Source: Ralstonia sp. A12
Lineage (GTDB): Bacteria; Pseudomonadota; Gammaproteobacteria; Burkholderiales; Burkholderiaceae
NCBI RefSeq assembly: GCF_000801955.1
Contig: NZ_JSZO01000019.1
Span: 62,001-126,000, forward strand
Reading direction: 5' to 3'
DNA: 64,000 nt
Below are positions 56,263-63,279 of this stretch, in pieces. The notes beneath the pieces were generated by a model, which saw nothing but the letters and a program-made list of their open reading frames with translations, ran no database searches and was not told the DNA's origin. Position numbers and translations under genes: made by a program. The stretch's first letter is position 1. The number at the start of each line of letters is the position of its first letter.

Positions 56263-56934
56263 ATGACCCATCACACATTGACCCAAGCGCTGGAGCACCC
56301 GGACGCTTCGCAGCGCCTTGCGGCTGCGCTGGGTGCCGGCATGGCGCCCGACCCGGGCAAGATCGCGCCGCTGGTAGAGCGTTGCCGCGTCGAGCCGGAT
56401 TTCTTCGTTCGCGACATGCTCACCTGGGCGCTCACCCGGCATGCGCACGATCTAACTGTGCCGTTGCTCCTTGACGAGCTGCGCTCGCCATTGGCGCAAG
56501 CGCGTAGCCAGGCGCTGCACACGCTCTCGAAAATTGGCGACCCTGCAACGTGGCCGGCGATCACAACCAAGCATCTGCATGACCCTGATCCGGACGTGGC
56601 ACGCACCGCGTGGCGCACCGCAGCGGGGTTGGTGCCGACCGGGCAACGCGCCGCCTTGGCACACGAGCTGGTTCGCGAGCTAGGCCGCGGCGACACGCAC
56701 CTCCAGCGGAGTCTGAGCCGGGCGTTGCTCATGCTCGGAGACGACGCCGTGGCCCCGCTTGATGCGGCCGCGACCCACCATACGGACCCAGCGGTTCGTG
56801 TTCACGCCTGCGCAAGCCTCAGGCTGATCGCCGACCCGGAGCGTGCGTTTGTGCTGGATCCGGCCGATGCGCGGCGCGCAGTTGTGCTGTTGCCATACAC
56901 CGGTGCAGCGGCCGGTTGCCAACCACCGGTTTGA
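56263..56934 (+). CDS. HEAT-repeat protein
   Basis: 223 residues from ATG 56263 (GGAGG 8 bases upstream; the longer frame from 56158 crosses the promoter). Four to five helical HEAT repeats of about 30 residues are visible (for example LLLDELRSPLAQARSQALHTL and DPDPDVARTAWRTAAGLV). No catalytic motif. It probably binds another protein. It follows a MerR-type promoter and precedes a MerR regulator that itself has a HEAT C-terminus, so the pair may interact. Confidence 0.8.
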   Translation: MTHHTLTQALEHPDASQRLAAALGAGMAPDPGKIAPLVERCRVEPDFFVRDMLTWALTRHAHDLTVPLLLDELRSPLAQARSQALHTLSKIGDPATWPAITTKHLHDPDPDVARTAWRTAAGLVPTGQRAALAHELVRELGRGDTHLQRSLSRALLMLGDDAVAPLDAAATHHTDPAVRVHACASLRLIADPERAFVLDPADARRAVVLLPYTGAAAGCQPPV

Positions 56935-57013
56935 TAGAATTTTTTCGGCTCGATCAACGCCTCCAAGGCTGAGAAACGAGGCCGCATAACCCAGACGACA
57001 CCGGAGACCAGTG

Positions 57014-58021
57014 ATGCGCATCAGCGAGTTGGCCAATCGCTCCGGCGTCAGCGCGCGCATGCTGCGCCACTACGACCGGATCGGACTGGTCAGCCCCTCC
57101 GGGCGGACAGAAGCGGGATACCGCGAGTATTCGCAAACCGATGCCTGGCGCTTGTTCCAAGTGGAAAGCCTGCGTGCGCTGGGCCTTGGCCTTGCCGAGG
57201 TGCGGCAGGCGCTCAGCCAGCAAGCACCCCGCCCCGATACGCTCATTGACGCGCTGATGGCGCGCAGTCGCGAGCGGTTGGCCGCCGAGCAAGCATTGCT
57301 CTCCCGGCTGGCCGCCGTGTCCGCCGCCGCCCCCGAGGATTGGCCGGCCGTGCTTGACGTTGTGCAGTTGCTGAAAGGACTGGACTCAACGCACGCACCA
57401 GAGCGACAGCGTGCTGCGTTTGACGCTGCATCCAGCGATGCCCCGCTGGCAGAACTTATCGCCCAGGCCCTGCTGCAAGAGCAAGAGCCGAATGTCGCGG
57501 GTGCGCTGTACTGGGCGTTGGGAAGAGCCGAAGGCAGCGGCGCCAGCGTACTCGGTGCGGCGCTTCAACAGCCTGATCCGGCCGTGCGCGAACGGGCCGT
57601 GCTCGCGCTGGCGAAACTCGGCGGTCCCGATGCAGTGGAAGCGTTGCGCGTGGCGCTGCTCGACCCTGTGGAGCACGTGCGGTACCGCGCTGCGCGGGTG
57701 CTTGGCGAATGGGGCGTACGCGACGCCATTCCCCTGCTGATCGAACAGGTTGTCGTCGGGGCGCACGATGTCGAAGCGGCTGATGCGTTGGCCGATCTGG
57801 CGGAAGACCCTGCGATTGCGAAGCAAGTTGTGGAGCGGTTTGAAACCGCAATTGCGGACGGCCCAGCCGATGCCCAGGCCCGTGTGCGTATTTGTCAGGC
57901 GCTGGCGGAAATCAACGATGCGGCATCGGCGCTGCTTGCGCGGTTGGCCGGTGATGCGGACCCGGCCGTGGTGCGTACTGCGCGATACGTAATTGGTATT
58001 CGTGGCGGCGCGCAGGCGTAG
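57014..58021 (+). CDS. MerR-family regulator with C-terminal HEAT repeats
   Basis: 335 residues from ATG 57014 (GGAG 7 bases upstream). Residues 1-70 form the MerR winged helix (MRISELANRSGVSARMLRHY, SPSGRTEAGYREYS). A short helical linker (75-110) is followed by HEAT-like repeats (about 125-330; DPAVRERAVLALAKLGG, DPVEHVRYRAARVLGEWG). Metal-binding Cys residues of CueR/ZntR are absent. It likely controls the promoter at 56213 and so its own operon. Ligand unknown. Confidence 0.88.
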   Translation: MRISELANRSGVSARMLRHYDRIGLVSPSGRTEAGYREYSQTDAWRLFQVESLRALGLGLAEVRQALSQQAPRPDTLIDALMARSRERLAAEQALLSRLAAVSAAAPEDWPAVLDVVQLLKGLDSTHAPERQRAAFDAASSDAPLAELIAQALLQEQEPNVAGALYWALGRAEGSGASVLGAALQQPDPAVRERAVLALAKLGGPDAVEALRVALLDPVEHVRYRAARVLGEWGVRDAIPLLIEQVVVGAHDVEAADALADLAEDPAIAKQVVERFETAIADGPADAQARVRICQALAEINDAASALLARLAGDADPAVVRTARYVIGIRGGAQA

Positions 58022-58153
58022 CGGCGTTTGGCTGTGAGGCTGGTTCGGTAGAAGCCCTGTCGATTAGGAACGAACCTCGTTGCGCTCCCTTGCCGAGTGA
58101 CCAGCCTTCAGTACAGTGCCCATCAAGCCGATCTCAAGAACACCCGCATGAAA

Positions 58154-58184
58154 CAACAAAGCCGACATATGGTCGGCTTTGTTG
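58154..58184. terminator. Hairpin between convergent genes, likely terminator
   Basis: Perfect 13-bp stem CAACAAAGCCGAC (58154-58166) with GTCGGCTTTGTTG (58172-58184), 5-base loop. It separates the MerR gene (+) from the accessory operon (-). T-rich tracts are inside the stem rather than after it. The rest of 58022-58285 shows nothing. Confidence 0.6.
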
Positions 58185-58285
58185 CTGAAGTATAGGGCGG
58201 CACATCGTCAAAGACGCACAGCCGTACCTGTCAACACAGCCCAAATTCCCGATTGTTTCAAGCGAGTACACTGGCGCCCGCCGTA

Positions 58286-59326
58286 CTAAGCATTAAGAAC
58301 CGACCTGAAATAGTCACCATCATCCTCTAGCCGCTTCCTGAACTGCTCATTTAGGATTTTCGGAATCGGTCTGACGCTGCCATCAGGCGCTTTCAGGAGG
58401 CATTTCCCACTGGAGTCAAACGCACCAAGATCACGAAGCTGTAGATCGGCTGGGGCATTATCAAAGAAGCGACTTAAATTTTCCTGCGACACGAGCCCAG
58501 CGATCGCCCAATCACCGACCGAAAACGCAAATTTACTAGAGCTCACTGACAAGAGATGCGCCGCATCAATAGCATAGCGATGAAGTGGGAGAGCATCCTC
58601 GTTAATAGTTATGCCAACGTTTTTGCTTGAGAAATTAGCTATTGCTTCGGCTAAACCATCGCTGAGATCCATGCATGAGTGCAATACCCTCGACTCTCGA
58701 ATATATGCACCTTCTCTAATACGGGCAACTGGCTCAGTCAGGACGGATAGCAAGCTTCGCCTTTCGACATCGCTTGCCTTTCCTGCATCCAGTAAGGACA
58801 ACGCTCCTGAAAAGCCACCTACCATACCCGCGATAATGAGATGATCACCTGGTACGGCTTTGTAGCGGCCTAACCAGTACGATTTTTCCGCGGTGCCGAG
58901 CGCAGCACCGACTACTTGGATGGTGGCACCTTCTTTCGTGTCCCCTCCCACGAAGGCTATGCCGTGCTGGGCACAACTCTCTTCGCAGCCAATGATTATA
59001 TCGGTGGCTTTCTTTGCATCCAAATCACGGGGCAAGACAAGTGACAGCATCATTGCTTGAGGCAGCGCCGCAGTCGCCAATAGATCGCTAACATTTGCCA
59101 CTACCGCCAAACGACCCCAAACTTTGAAATCGCTCCATCCTCGCGAGATAGCTATTGGCGAGGGAGCTCGGTCAATCTTAAAAGCGATATGGCGCTCAAG
59201 CCCTAGATCGAGGAGGCTGGAGTCGTGCCCGAAACCGTTCACGAAGATTTCATTTCTAGCCAACCCCGGTAGAATGCCGCGAAGAAAGCCCTTCTCACCA
59301 ATATCTTCCATTGAACTCATGGACAT
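58286..59326 (-). CDS. ThiL/AIR-synthase-like kinase of the accessory operon
   Basis: 346 residues. The fold matches thiamine-monophosphate kinase and other PurM/AIRS ATPases: NGFGHDSSLL (about 30-39, normally G-D-D, here G-H-D), WGRLAVVANVSDLLATAALP (about 69-88), FVGGDTKEGATIQVVG (about 125-140) and CMDLSDGLAEAIANFS in the C-terminal domain. Such enzymes phosphorylate or activate small molecules with ATP. No thi genes are near, and the coding sequence is AT-richer than the core genes, so it is probably not the housekeeping ThiL. It starts one base after the stop of the dCTP-deaminase-fold gene, implying coupling. Confidence 0.75.
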   Translation of the reverse strand: MSMSSMEDIGEKGFLRGILPGLARNEIFVNGFGHDSSLLDLGLERHIAFKIDRAPSPIAISRGWSDFKVWGRLAVVANVSDLLATAALPQAMMLSLVLPRDLDAKKATDIIIGCEESCAQHGIAFVGGDTKEGATIQVVGAALGTAEKSYWLGRYKAVPGDHLIIAGMVGGFSGALSLLDAGKASDVERRSLLSVLTEPVARIREGAYIRESRVLHSCMDLSDGLAEAIANFSSKNVGITINEDALPLHRYAIDAAHLLSVSSSKFAFSVGDWAIAGLVSQENLSRFFDNAPADLQLRDLGAFDSSGKCLLKAPDGSVRPIPKILNEQFRKRLEDDGDYFRSVLNA

Positions 59327-59327
59327 C

Positions 59328-60149
59328 TCAATTGCCTGTTCGGTGTTGACTCTGACGAGACCCAGGCTGCTGACGAGGGTCTTCGCCGTTACTGGAATTT
59401 GGCACCCCTTGCTGGCGGAGCTTCTGCAACTCTAGACGCTGGCTATCGACTTGTTTACTTAGGTCGTCGATCTTTGCTTTCTGGTCGCTAAGGCGATCTG
59501 CAAAAGTGCTGTATGAATAAAATCCCGGTACTGCAAGGATGGCTACGACGAGGGCAGCAAAAATTATCACTTGACTCGATAACCAAAGCACCCGTTTTTG
59601 CGCGGAGACAGCTTGCGCAGATATTTCACTGAGACTGCTTTTCACGGGTGTGGTTAACTGCCCCAGCACATTAGTTACGCTACGATGAGTTGCAGGACTT
59701 CCCGGAACGGAAGGATTCATGACCTTAATAAACTCTATCGTCGCAACGCGATCACCTCGCTTCAGATGGTGTGCGTCTGAAGACAGATTATGAATCATCA
59801 CAACCGCCTTGCCCGAGTAGCCCGGGTCGAATGGTGGCTGAGCAGTGAGAACCAAACCCTTGTAAACCAACGACATTCTTAAAGATATCTTTGCCGTTAT
59901 GTCGTTTGGCAAACTAATATCTTCCTCGGATAGAATGAAGCAAATTCCGTGAGGTGGTATAGTGAACGATTGATTCTGCAGTAATTGCTGTGTAACTATC
60001 GCGGAAGATTTCCCGTTTGTGCTGATGTAGTACTCGCCGCCAATCGTGAGGTCATATGAACTTAGTCTCACGTTAGCAGAGATAAAGGGAGCTATTAGGG
60101 GGCGTTGTTGACCTATGAGCCCTTGGATTTCACTATTGCTCAGTATCAT
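59328..60149 (-). CDS. Membrane-anchored dCTP-deaminase/dUTPase-fold protein
   Basis: 273 residues from ATG 60149, which overlaps the upstream stop (ATGA) and gives the usual family start MILSNSEI. Residues 1-145 match the Dcd/dUTPase fold: NVRLSSYDLTIGGEYY, SLPNDITAKISL, then FDPGYSGKAVVMIHN and RGDRVATIEF. In E. coli Dcd the catalytic Glu138 lies five residues after G-W-S-G; the aligned residue here is Met118, so deamination is unlikely. A membrane helix (about 188-211) and a predicted coiled coil (about 216-247) follow, then a polar tail. This fusion suggests a membrane-tethered nucleotide binder. Low GC compared with the core. Confidence 0.75.
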   Translation of the reverse strand: MILSNSEIQGLIGQQRPLIAPFISANVRLSSYDLTIGGEYYISTNGKSSAIVTQQLLQNQSFTIPPHGICFILSEEDISLPNDITAKISLRMSLVYKGLVLTAQPPFDPGYSGKAVVMIHNLSSDAHHLKRGDRVATIEFIKVMNPSVPGSPATHRSVTNVLGQLTTPVKSSLSEISAQAVSAQKRVLWLSSQVIIFAALVVAILAVPGFYSYSTFADRLSDQKAKIDDLSKQVDSQRLELQKLRQQGVPNSSNGEDPRQQPGSRQSQHRTGN

Positions 60150-60787
60150 TCCTCGCAAAGCCTCCTTATTATTAATTCAATCTTTTTTTGTAGCTCAAGA
60201 TAATCCATACCAGCCACTGCGCAACACGGGTCTGCCAGATCAGCTTTGGGCTTAAGAACCAAGGCGGAGTGCGAGCGCGGTTTCCAGAGAGACACGGTTA
60301 GCGTCCCGGGAAGAACCGAGCTTACTCTGTGAAGCGACAATGCACTGACGTTATACGAATCGCCGGCCGATACTTTTTTTTCACTTACCTTCTCAACAGC
60401 CGACAACCTCAGGCGAAATGCCTCACTCTTTTCTGTTTGATCATTGAATATATAAGAATAAAGAGCGTGCGTCTCTCCATTCTTAAGAATAAACGTTTGC
60501 TCTTTGAACCCACCCAACCAGACCGTTGATGCGAAATCAGCGCAGTGGGAATGAATGTCCTCCTCCGTCGATTCCGACCTGTCCCAATGATGCATTCGCA
60601 AAGCACTTCCATCCGCACCAATAGCTAGGACATACTTTGAGAAGCCGAGTTGATGTCGATATGAGCGCTTGGCCACGCCTTTGAGGAGGAGGCGATTTTT
60701 AATGATCGACTCAAGCCAATGAACCAATTCTTCCTTGGTTGATGGCGCGGATAAGTCGCTTGCGATCACCGTAATATCTGGTGCCAT
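60146..60787 (-). CDS. Cupin-like protein of the accessory operon
   Basis: 213 residues from ATG 60787, supported by GAGGTGGGA just upstream (an ATG at 60820 lacks this). The centre looks like a small cupin related in style to cysteine dioxygenase: HHWDRS, DIHSH (His79, His81) with STVWLGGFKEQTF, and a later ALSLHRV (His153), which could supply a three-His metal site. No exact family is recognised. It is the first gene of the three-gene minus-strand operon, with a 4-base overlap to the next. Confidence 0.55.
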   Translation of the reverse strand: MAPDITVIASDLSAPSTKEELVHWLESIIKNRLLLKGVAKRSYRHQLGFSKYVLAIGADGSALRMHHWDRSESTEEDIHSHCADFASTVWLGGFKEQTFILKNGETHALYSYIFNDQTEKSEAFRLRLSAVEKVSEKKVSAGDSYNVSALSLHRVSSVLPGTLTVSLWKPRSHSALVLKPKADLADPCCAVAGMDYLELQKKIELIIRRLCEE

Positions 60788-61422
60788 CAAAGTCCCACCT
60801 CGTAACGGTTGGATTTGCACATTGATGCTCGTAGCTTATGCTTAAGACTATATGTAAATCTCATCACAACGGCGAGCTTGACTTGGGCGATTCGTGTTCT
60901 TACTCGTAACCGCCGACAAGATGAATGATTTTACACTTGCCTCATGGACAGAATGCTTCCACTGAGGCTTCCACATGCAAGGTTTTGCCATTGGACCGGG
61001 AAGGCGCGCGGCATGTTCATTTGGAGTTCCGCGAGCGGGTCGCACGGGCGACAGAGTGGTCAACGGCGTGCGCTGGGCGGTGCGAGAAAGAGCAGTTGGC
61101 CTTCTCATTTGTCGAAGACGACAAGTACGCGTTTGCTACGGCATATGGCATCTTCAGTGATTAGAACCACTCGCTAGACGGCGTCGACGTTGTCGTGGAT
61201 GCACTGGCTAAACAAGTTGTGCAACAACTTGTCTCTGCCAATGGAGCTTAGTGCTCTCTGCACCTCGCGGTCAAAGTATCGGGCGGTTGCATCTCGCCGC
61301 CTGGACCGCCGTTAGGCGCAGAACCACACAGACCCAAGCGTTTTCGGAAACCCCGGCAAAGGTCCCTCACTCCGCAGCATTTGCGTTGGCATCCCCGCCC
61401 GTCCGGGGAAGCGTCAATCTAG
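60788..61422. other. Gene-poor stretch with hairpin; possible degraded sequence
   Basis: About 635 bases without a convincing gene. Several short frames exist on both strands but none has RBS support or recognisable content. A perfect hairpin ACAAGTTGT-GCA-ACAACTTGT is at 61212-61232. The promoter of the minus-strand operon should lie near 60790-60900; the AT-rich bases at 60830-60860 fit, but no clear boxes were assigned. Confidence 0.35.
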
Positions 61423-61698
61423 TTATTGGCTTTCGCCAGCCCGCTCTAAGGCGGTGAGCACTTCCCACGTATCAGGGTTGATCTGACACCCTTCCAGCAC
61501 CATCGATACAAACGCACCGATGCCATCCAGAAACCCCGCCCGAAACTCGGGCGGCTGTCGGCTGGCATAGGCCAGTTCCCAGCGCAGGGTGTCGGGGCGA
61601 AGTTGGCGGTGGATGCGCAGGTCTGCCTGTGTGTGGCGCAGGTAGTCTCGCGCAGCCAGGGCGCCGCTGAAGTAGGCGCGGCGTTGGATGGGGGTCAT
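61423..61698 (-). CDS. Small hypothetical protein downstream of a switch-like leader
   Basis: 91 residues from ATG 61698 (GGAGGCG upstream; an ATG one codon earlier is possible). Mostly helical and Arg/Leu-rich: MTPIQRRAYFSGALAARDYL and a C-terminal EFRAGFLDGIGAFVSMVLEG. Not recognised. Proteins of this size and style occur in mobile or phage-derived regions, which fits the surroundings. Its long 5' leader (61741-62040) holds complementary repeats that could form alternative hairpins. Confidence 0.55.
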   Translation of the reverse strand: MTPIQRRAYFSGALAARDYLRHTQADLRIHRQLRPDTLRWELAYASRQPPEFRAGFLDGIGAFVSMVLEGCQINPDTWEVLTALERAGESQ

Positions 61699-61811
61699 CA
61701 TTGGTCGCCTCCTGATCCGGTGGAACAGGGGTGACACCTGGGTGGGGATGGGTAGGACGCGGGGCGCGTCTCGTCTGCAATAGGCATAAGAGCCTCCGTG
61801 AGTATTGACGG

Positions 61812-61920
61812 GAGGCCCGCCTTCTCATCGCCAGACGAGGGTGGCGGGCCTGACGGCGGGGCTGGCGAACCGGCACTCACGGCAACCGGCAGACCCGAAG
61901 GTCTCCCCACCCGGCCCGCC
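61812..61920 (-). ncRNA. Candidate switch-like leader RNA with three mutually complementary 8-mers
   Basis: GGCCCGCC occurs at 61814-61821 and 61913-61920; its exact complement GGCGGGCC is at 61843-61850. The middle element can therefore pair with either outer one, but not both. Between them AGACC-CGAA-GGTCT (61891-61904) folds on the minus strand as a TTCG-tetraloop hairpin, which points to a minus-strand RNA. A TATAAT (on the minus strand, near 62030) could be its promoter. The small gene at 61698 lies downstream. Confidence 0.5.
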
Positions 61921-62227
61921 TTGGTAGACGATGCGCGAGCGCGCCCGAGCGTTACCGCAAAGCGGCAGCTCGTTGTGAGTGATCTAGGTCGCCAGACCCG
62001 GCTGCCGTTGGTGCGGCGGCGGGGCAATTATAGCGACGGGGGAATCTTCCAAGTTCCGATTCTGCGTATCGGGTTCTGAGCGCCAACAGCTCTGTGCTCA
62101 CCATACATCCCGATCCAATGCGCGCAGCGTCCGAGCCTCCATCCAGCAGCATTGATTTGCGTAGCAAGAACCGGAGTGTTGTGCAGCGCCCTGACGCCTA
62201 CTCTGCGGCTCAGATCATCAAAATGAA

Positions 62228-62998
62228 ATGAACATGGCTCTTCTCACTGACAAGGCTGCGATCGTGACGGGCGCCAGCTCGGGCATCGGCCGTGAAGTGG
62301 CAAAGATGTTTGCGAAGGAAGGCGCGAGCGTCGTTCTGGTTGCGCGCCGCGCGGCGCTGCTCGACACGCTGGTCGACGAGATTGCCGACTTCGGCGGCAA
62401 GGCGGTGGCACTGGCGGGCGACGTGCGGGACGAGCGTTGTGCGAAGCACGCTGTTGAGTTGGCCGTCGGCCGTTTCGGCGGGCTTGACGTGGCGTTCAAC
62501 AACGCCGCGACGATGGGAGCGCTCGGTAGCGTCACCGACATCATGCTGGACGGCTGGCGCGACACGCTGGAGACCAACCTGACGAGCGCGTTCCTCGGCG
62601 CGAAATATCAGATTCCGGCGCTGCTCGCGCGCCGGCACGGCTCGCTGATCTTCACGTCGTCGTTCGTCGGCTATACGGTTGGCTTTCCAGGGATGGCGGC
62701 GTATTCCGCGAGCAAGGCCGCGCTCGTGGGCCTGACGCGCACGCTCGCCGCCGAGTACGGCCCGTCCGGCTTGCGCGTCAACGTGCTGATGCCGGGCGGT
62801 ACCGACACCGAGATGGGGCGTGAGGCAGCCAGCACGCCCGAGCAGAAAGCGTTTGTCGAAAGCATCCACGCGCTAAAACGGATGGCCAATCCAGAAGAGA
62901 TCGCCAAGTCGGCGCTGTATCTTGCGTCCGATCTGTCGAGCTTCGTGACGGGTACAACGTTGCTCGTCGAGGGCGGTGTCTCGATTACTCGCACTTGA
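62228..62998 (+). CDS. Short-chain dehydrogenase/reductase
   Basis: 256 residues; an ATG two codons later is possible and neither has a good RBS. SDR motifs: TGASSGIG, FNNAATMG, catalytic Ser and Tyr-x3-Lys in TSSFVGYTVGFPGMAAYSASK, and MPGGTDTEM. VARR after strand 2 suggests NADP(H). GC-rich codon use is like the core genome and unlike the operon to its left, so this accessory region is a mosaic. Substrate unknown. Confidence 0.9.
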   Translation: MNMALLTDKAAIVTGASSGIGREVAKMFAKEGASVVLVARRAALLDTLVDEIADFGGKAVALAGDVRDERCAKHAVELAVGRFGGLDVAFNNAATMGALGSVTDIMLDGWRDTLETNLTSAFLGAKYQIPALLARRHGSLIFTSSFVGYTVGFPGMAAYSASKAALVGLTRTLAAEYGPSGLRVNVLMPGGTDTEMGREAASTPEQKAFVESIHALKRMANPEEIAKSALYLASDLSSFVTGTTLLVEGGVSITRT

Positions 62999-63066
62999 TG
63001 TGTCGCGGATCTCCGAGAGGTGAGTTGCCTCGGGGGCAACGGTAAAACCTGGGCAATACTGGCAAT

Positions 63067-63105
63067 AAAAAACCCGCGAGGCTTTGCAGCATCGCGGGTT
63101 TTTTT
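63067..63105. terminator. Bidirectional rho-independent terminator
   Basis: CCCGCGA (63073-63079) and TCGCGGG (63092-63098) with A6 before and T7 after. Ends the SDR transcript and possibly the convergent gene at the window edge. Confidence 0.88.
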
Positions 63106-63211
63106 GGCATCGCTGGGCAAGCTTTGCCAGTGAGTTGGTGGACCGAAGGGCTACCGAACAACCTCAAATAACCCGCGTGGTTGAGCCAATCGTTTTCCAG
63201 CTCCCCGTAAC

Positions 63212-63231
63212 TTGCCCCCAAAATTGCCCCC
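63212..63231. repeat. Direct repeat TTGCCCCC, two copies 12 bp apart
   Basis: Copies at 63212-63219 and 63224-63231 separated by AAAA, in the 281-base gap between the SDR gene and the HEPN-like gene. Nothing else was seen in this gap apart from the terminator. Confidence 0.4.
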
Positions 63232-63279
63232 GTGGCGATCTGCGGCACCGCTGCTAGCGGCGAAACTTGCGGACAATCT

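Noticed and set aside
58286-59326. Calling the kinase housekeeping thiL
   Set aside because: It has the fold, but the G-D-D motif is altered to G-H-D, composition is AT-rich, and no nusB, ribH or pgpA neighbours are present.
60925-61164. Plus-strand 79-codon frame in the gap right of the accessory operon
   Set aside because: No RBS, no recognisable domain, and competing frames of equal length on both strands.
61290-61325. GTTAGGC sequence as a possible integron attC end
   Set aside because: No matching RYYYAAC partner with an attC-like fold was found upstream, and no cassette array exists here.
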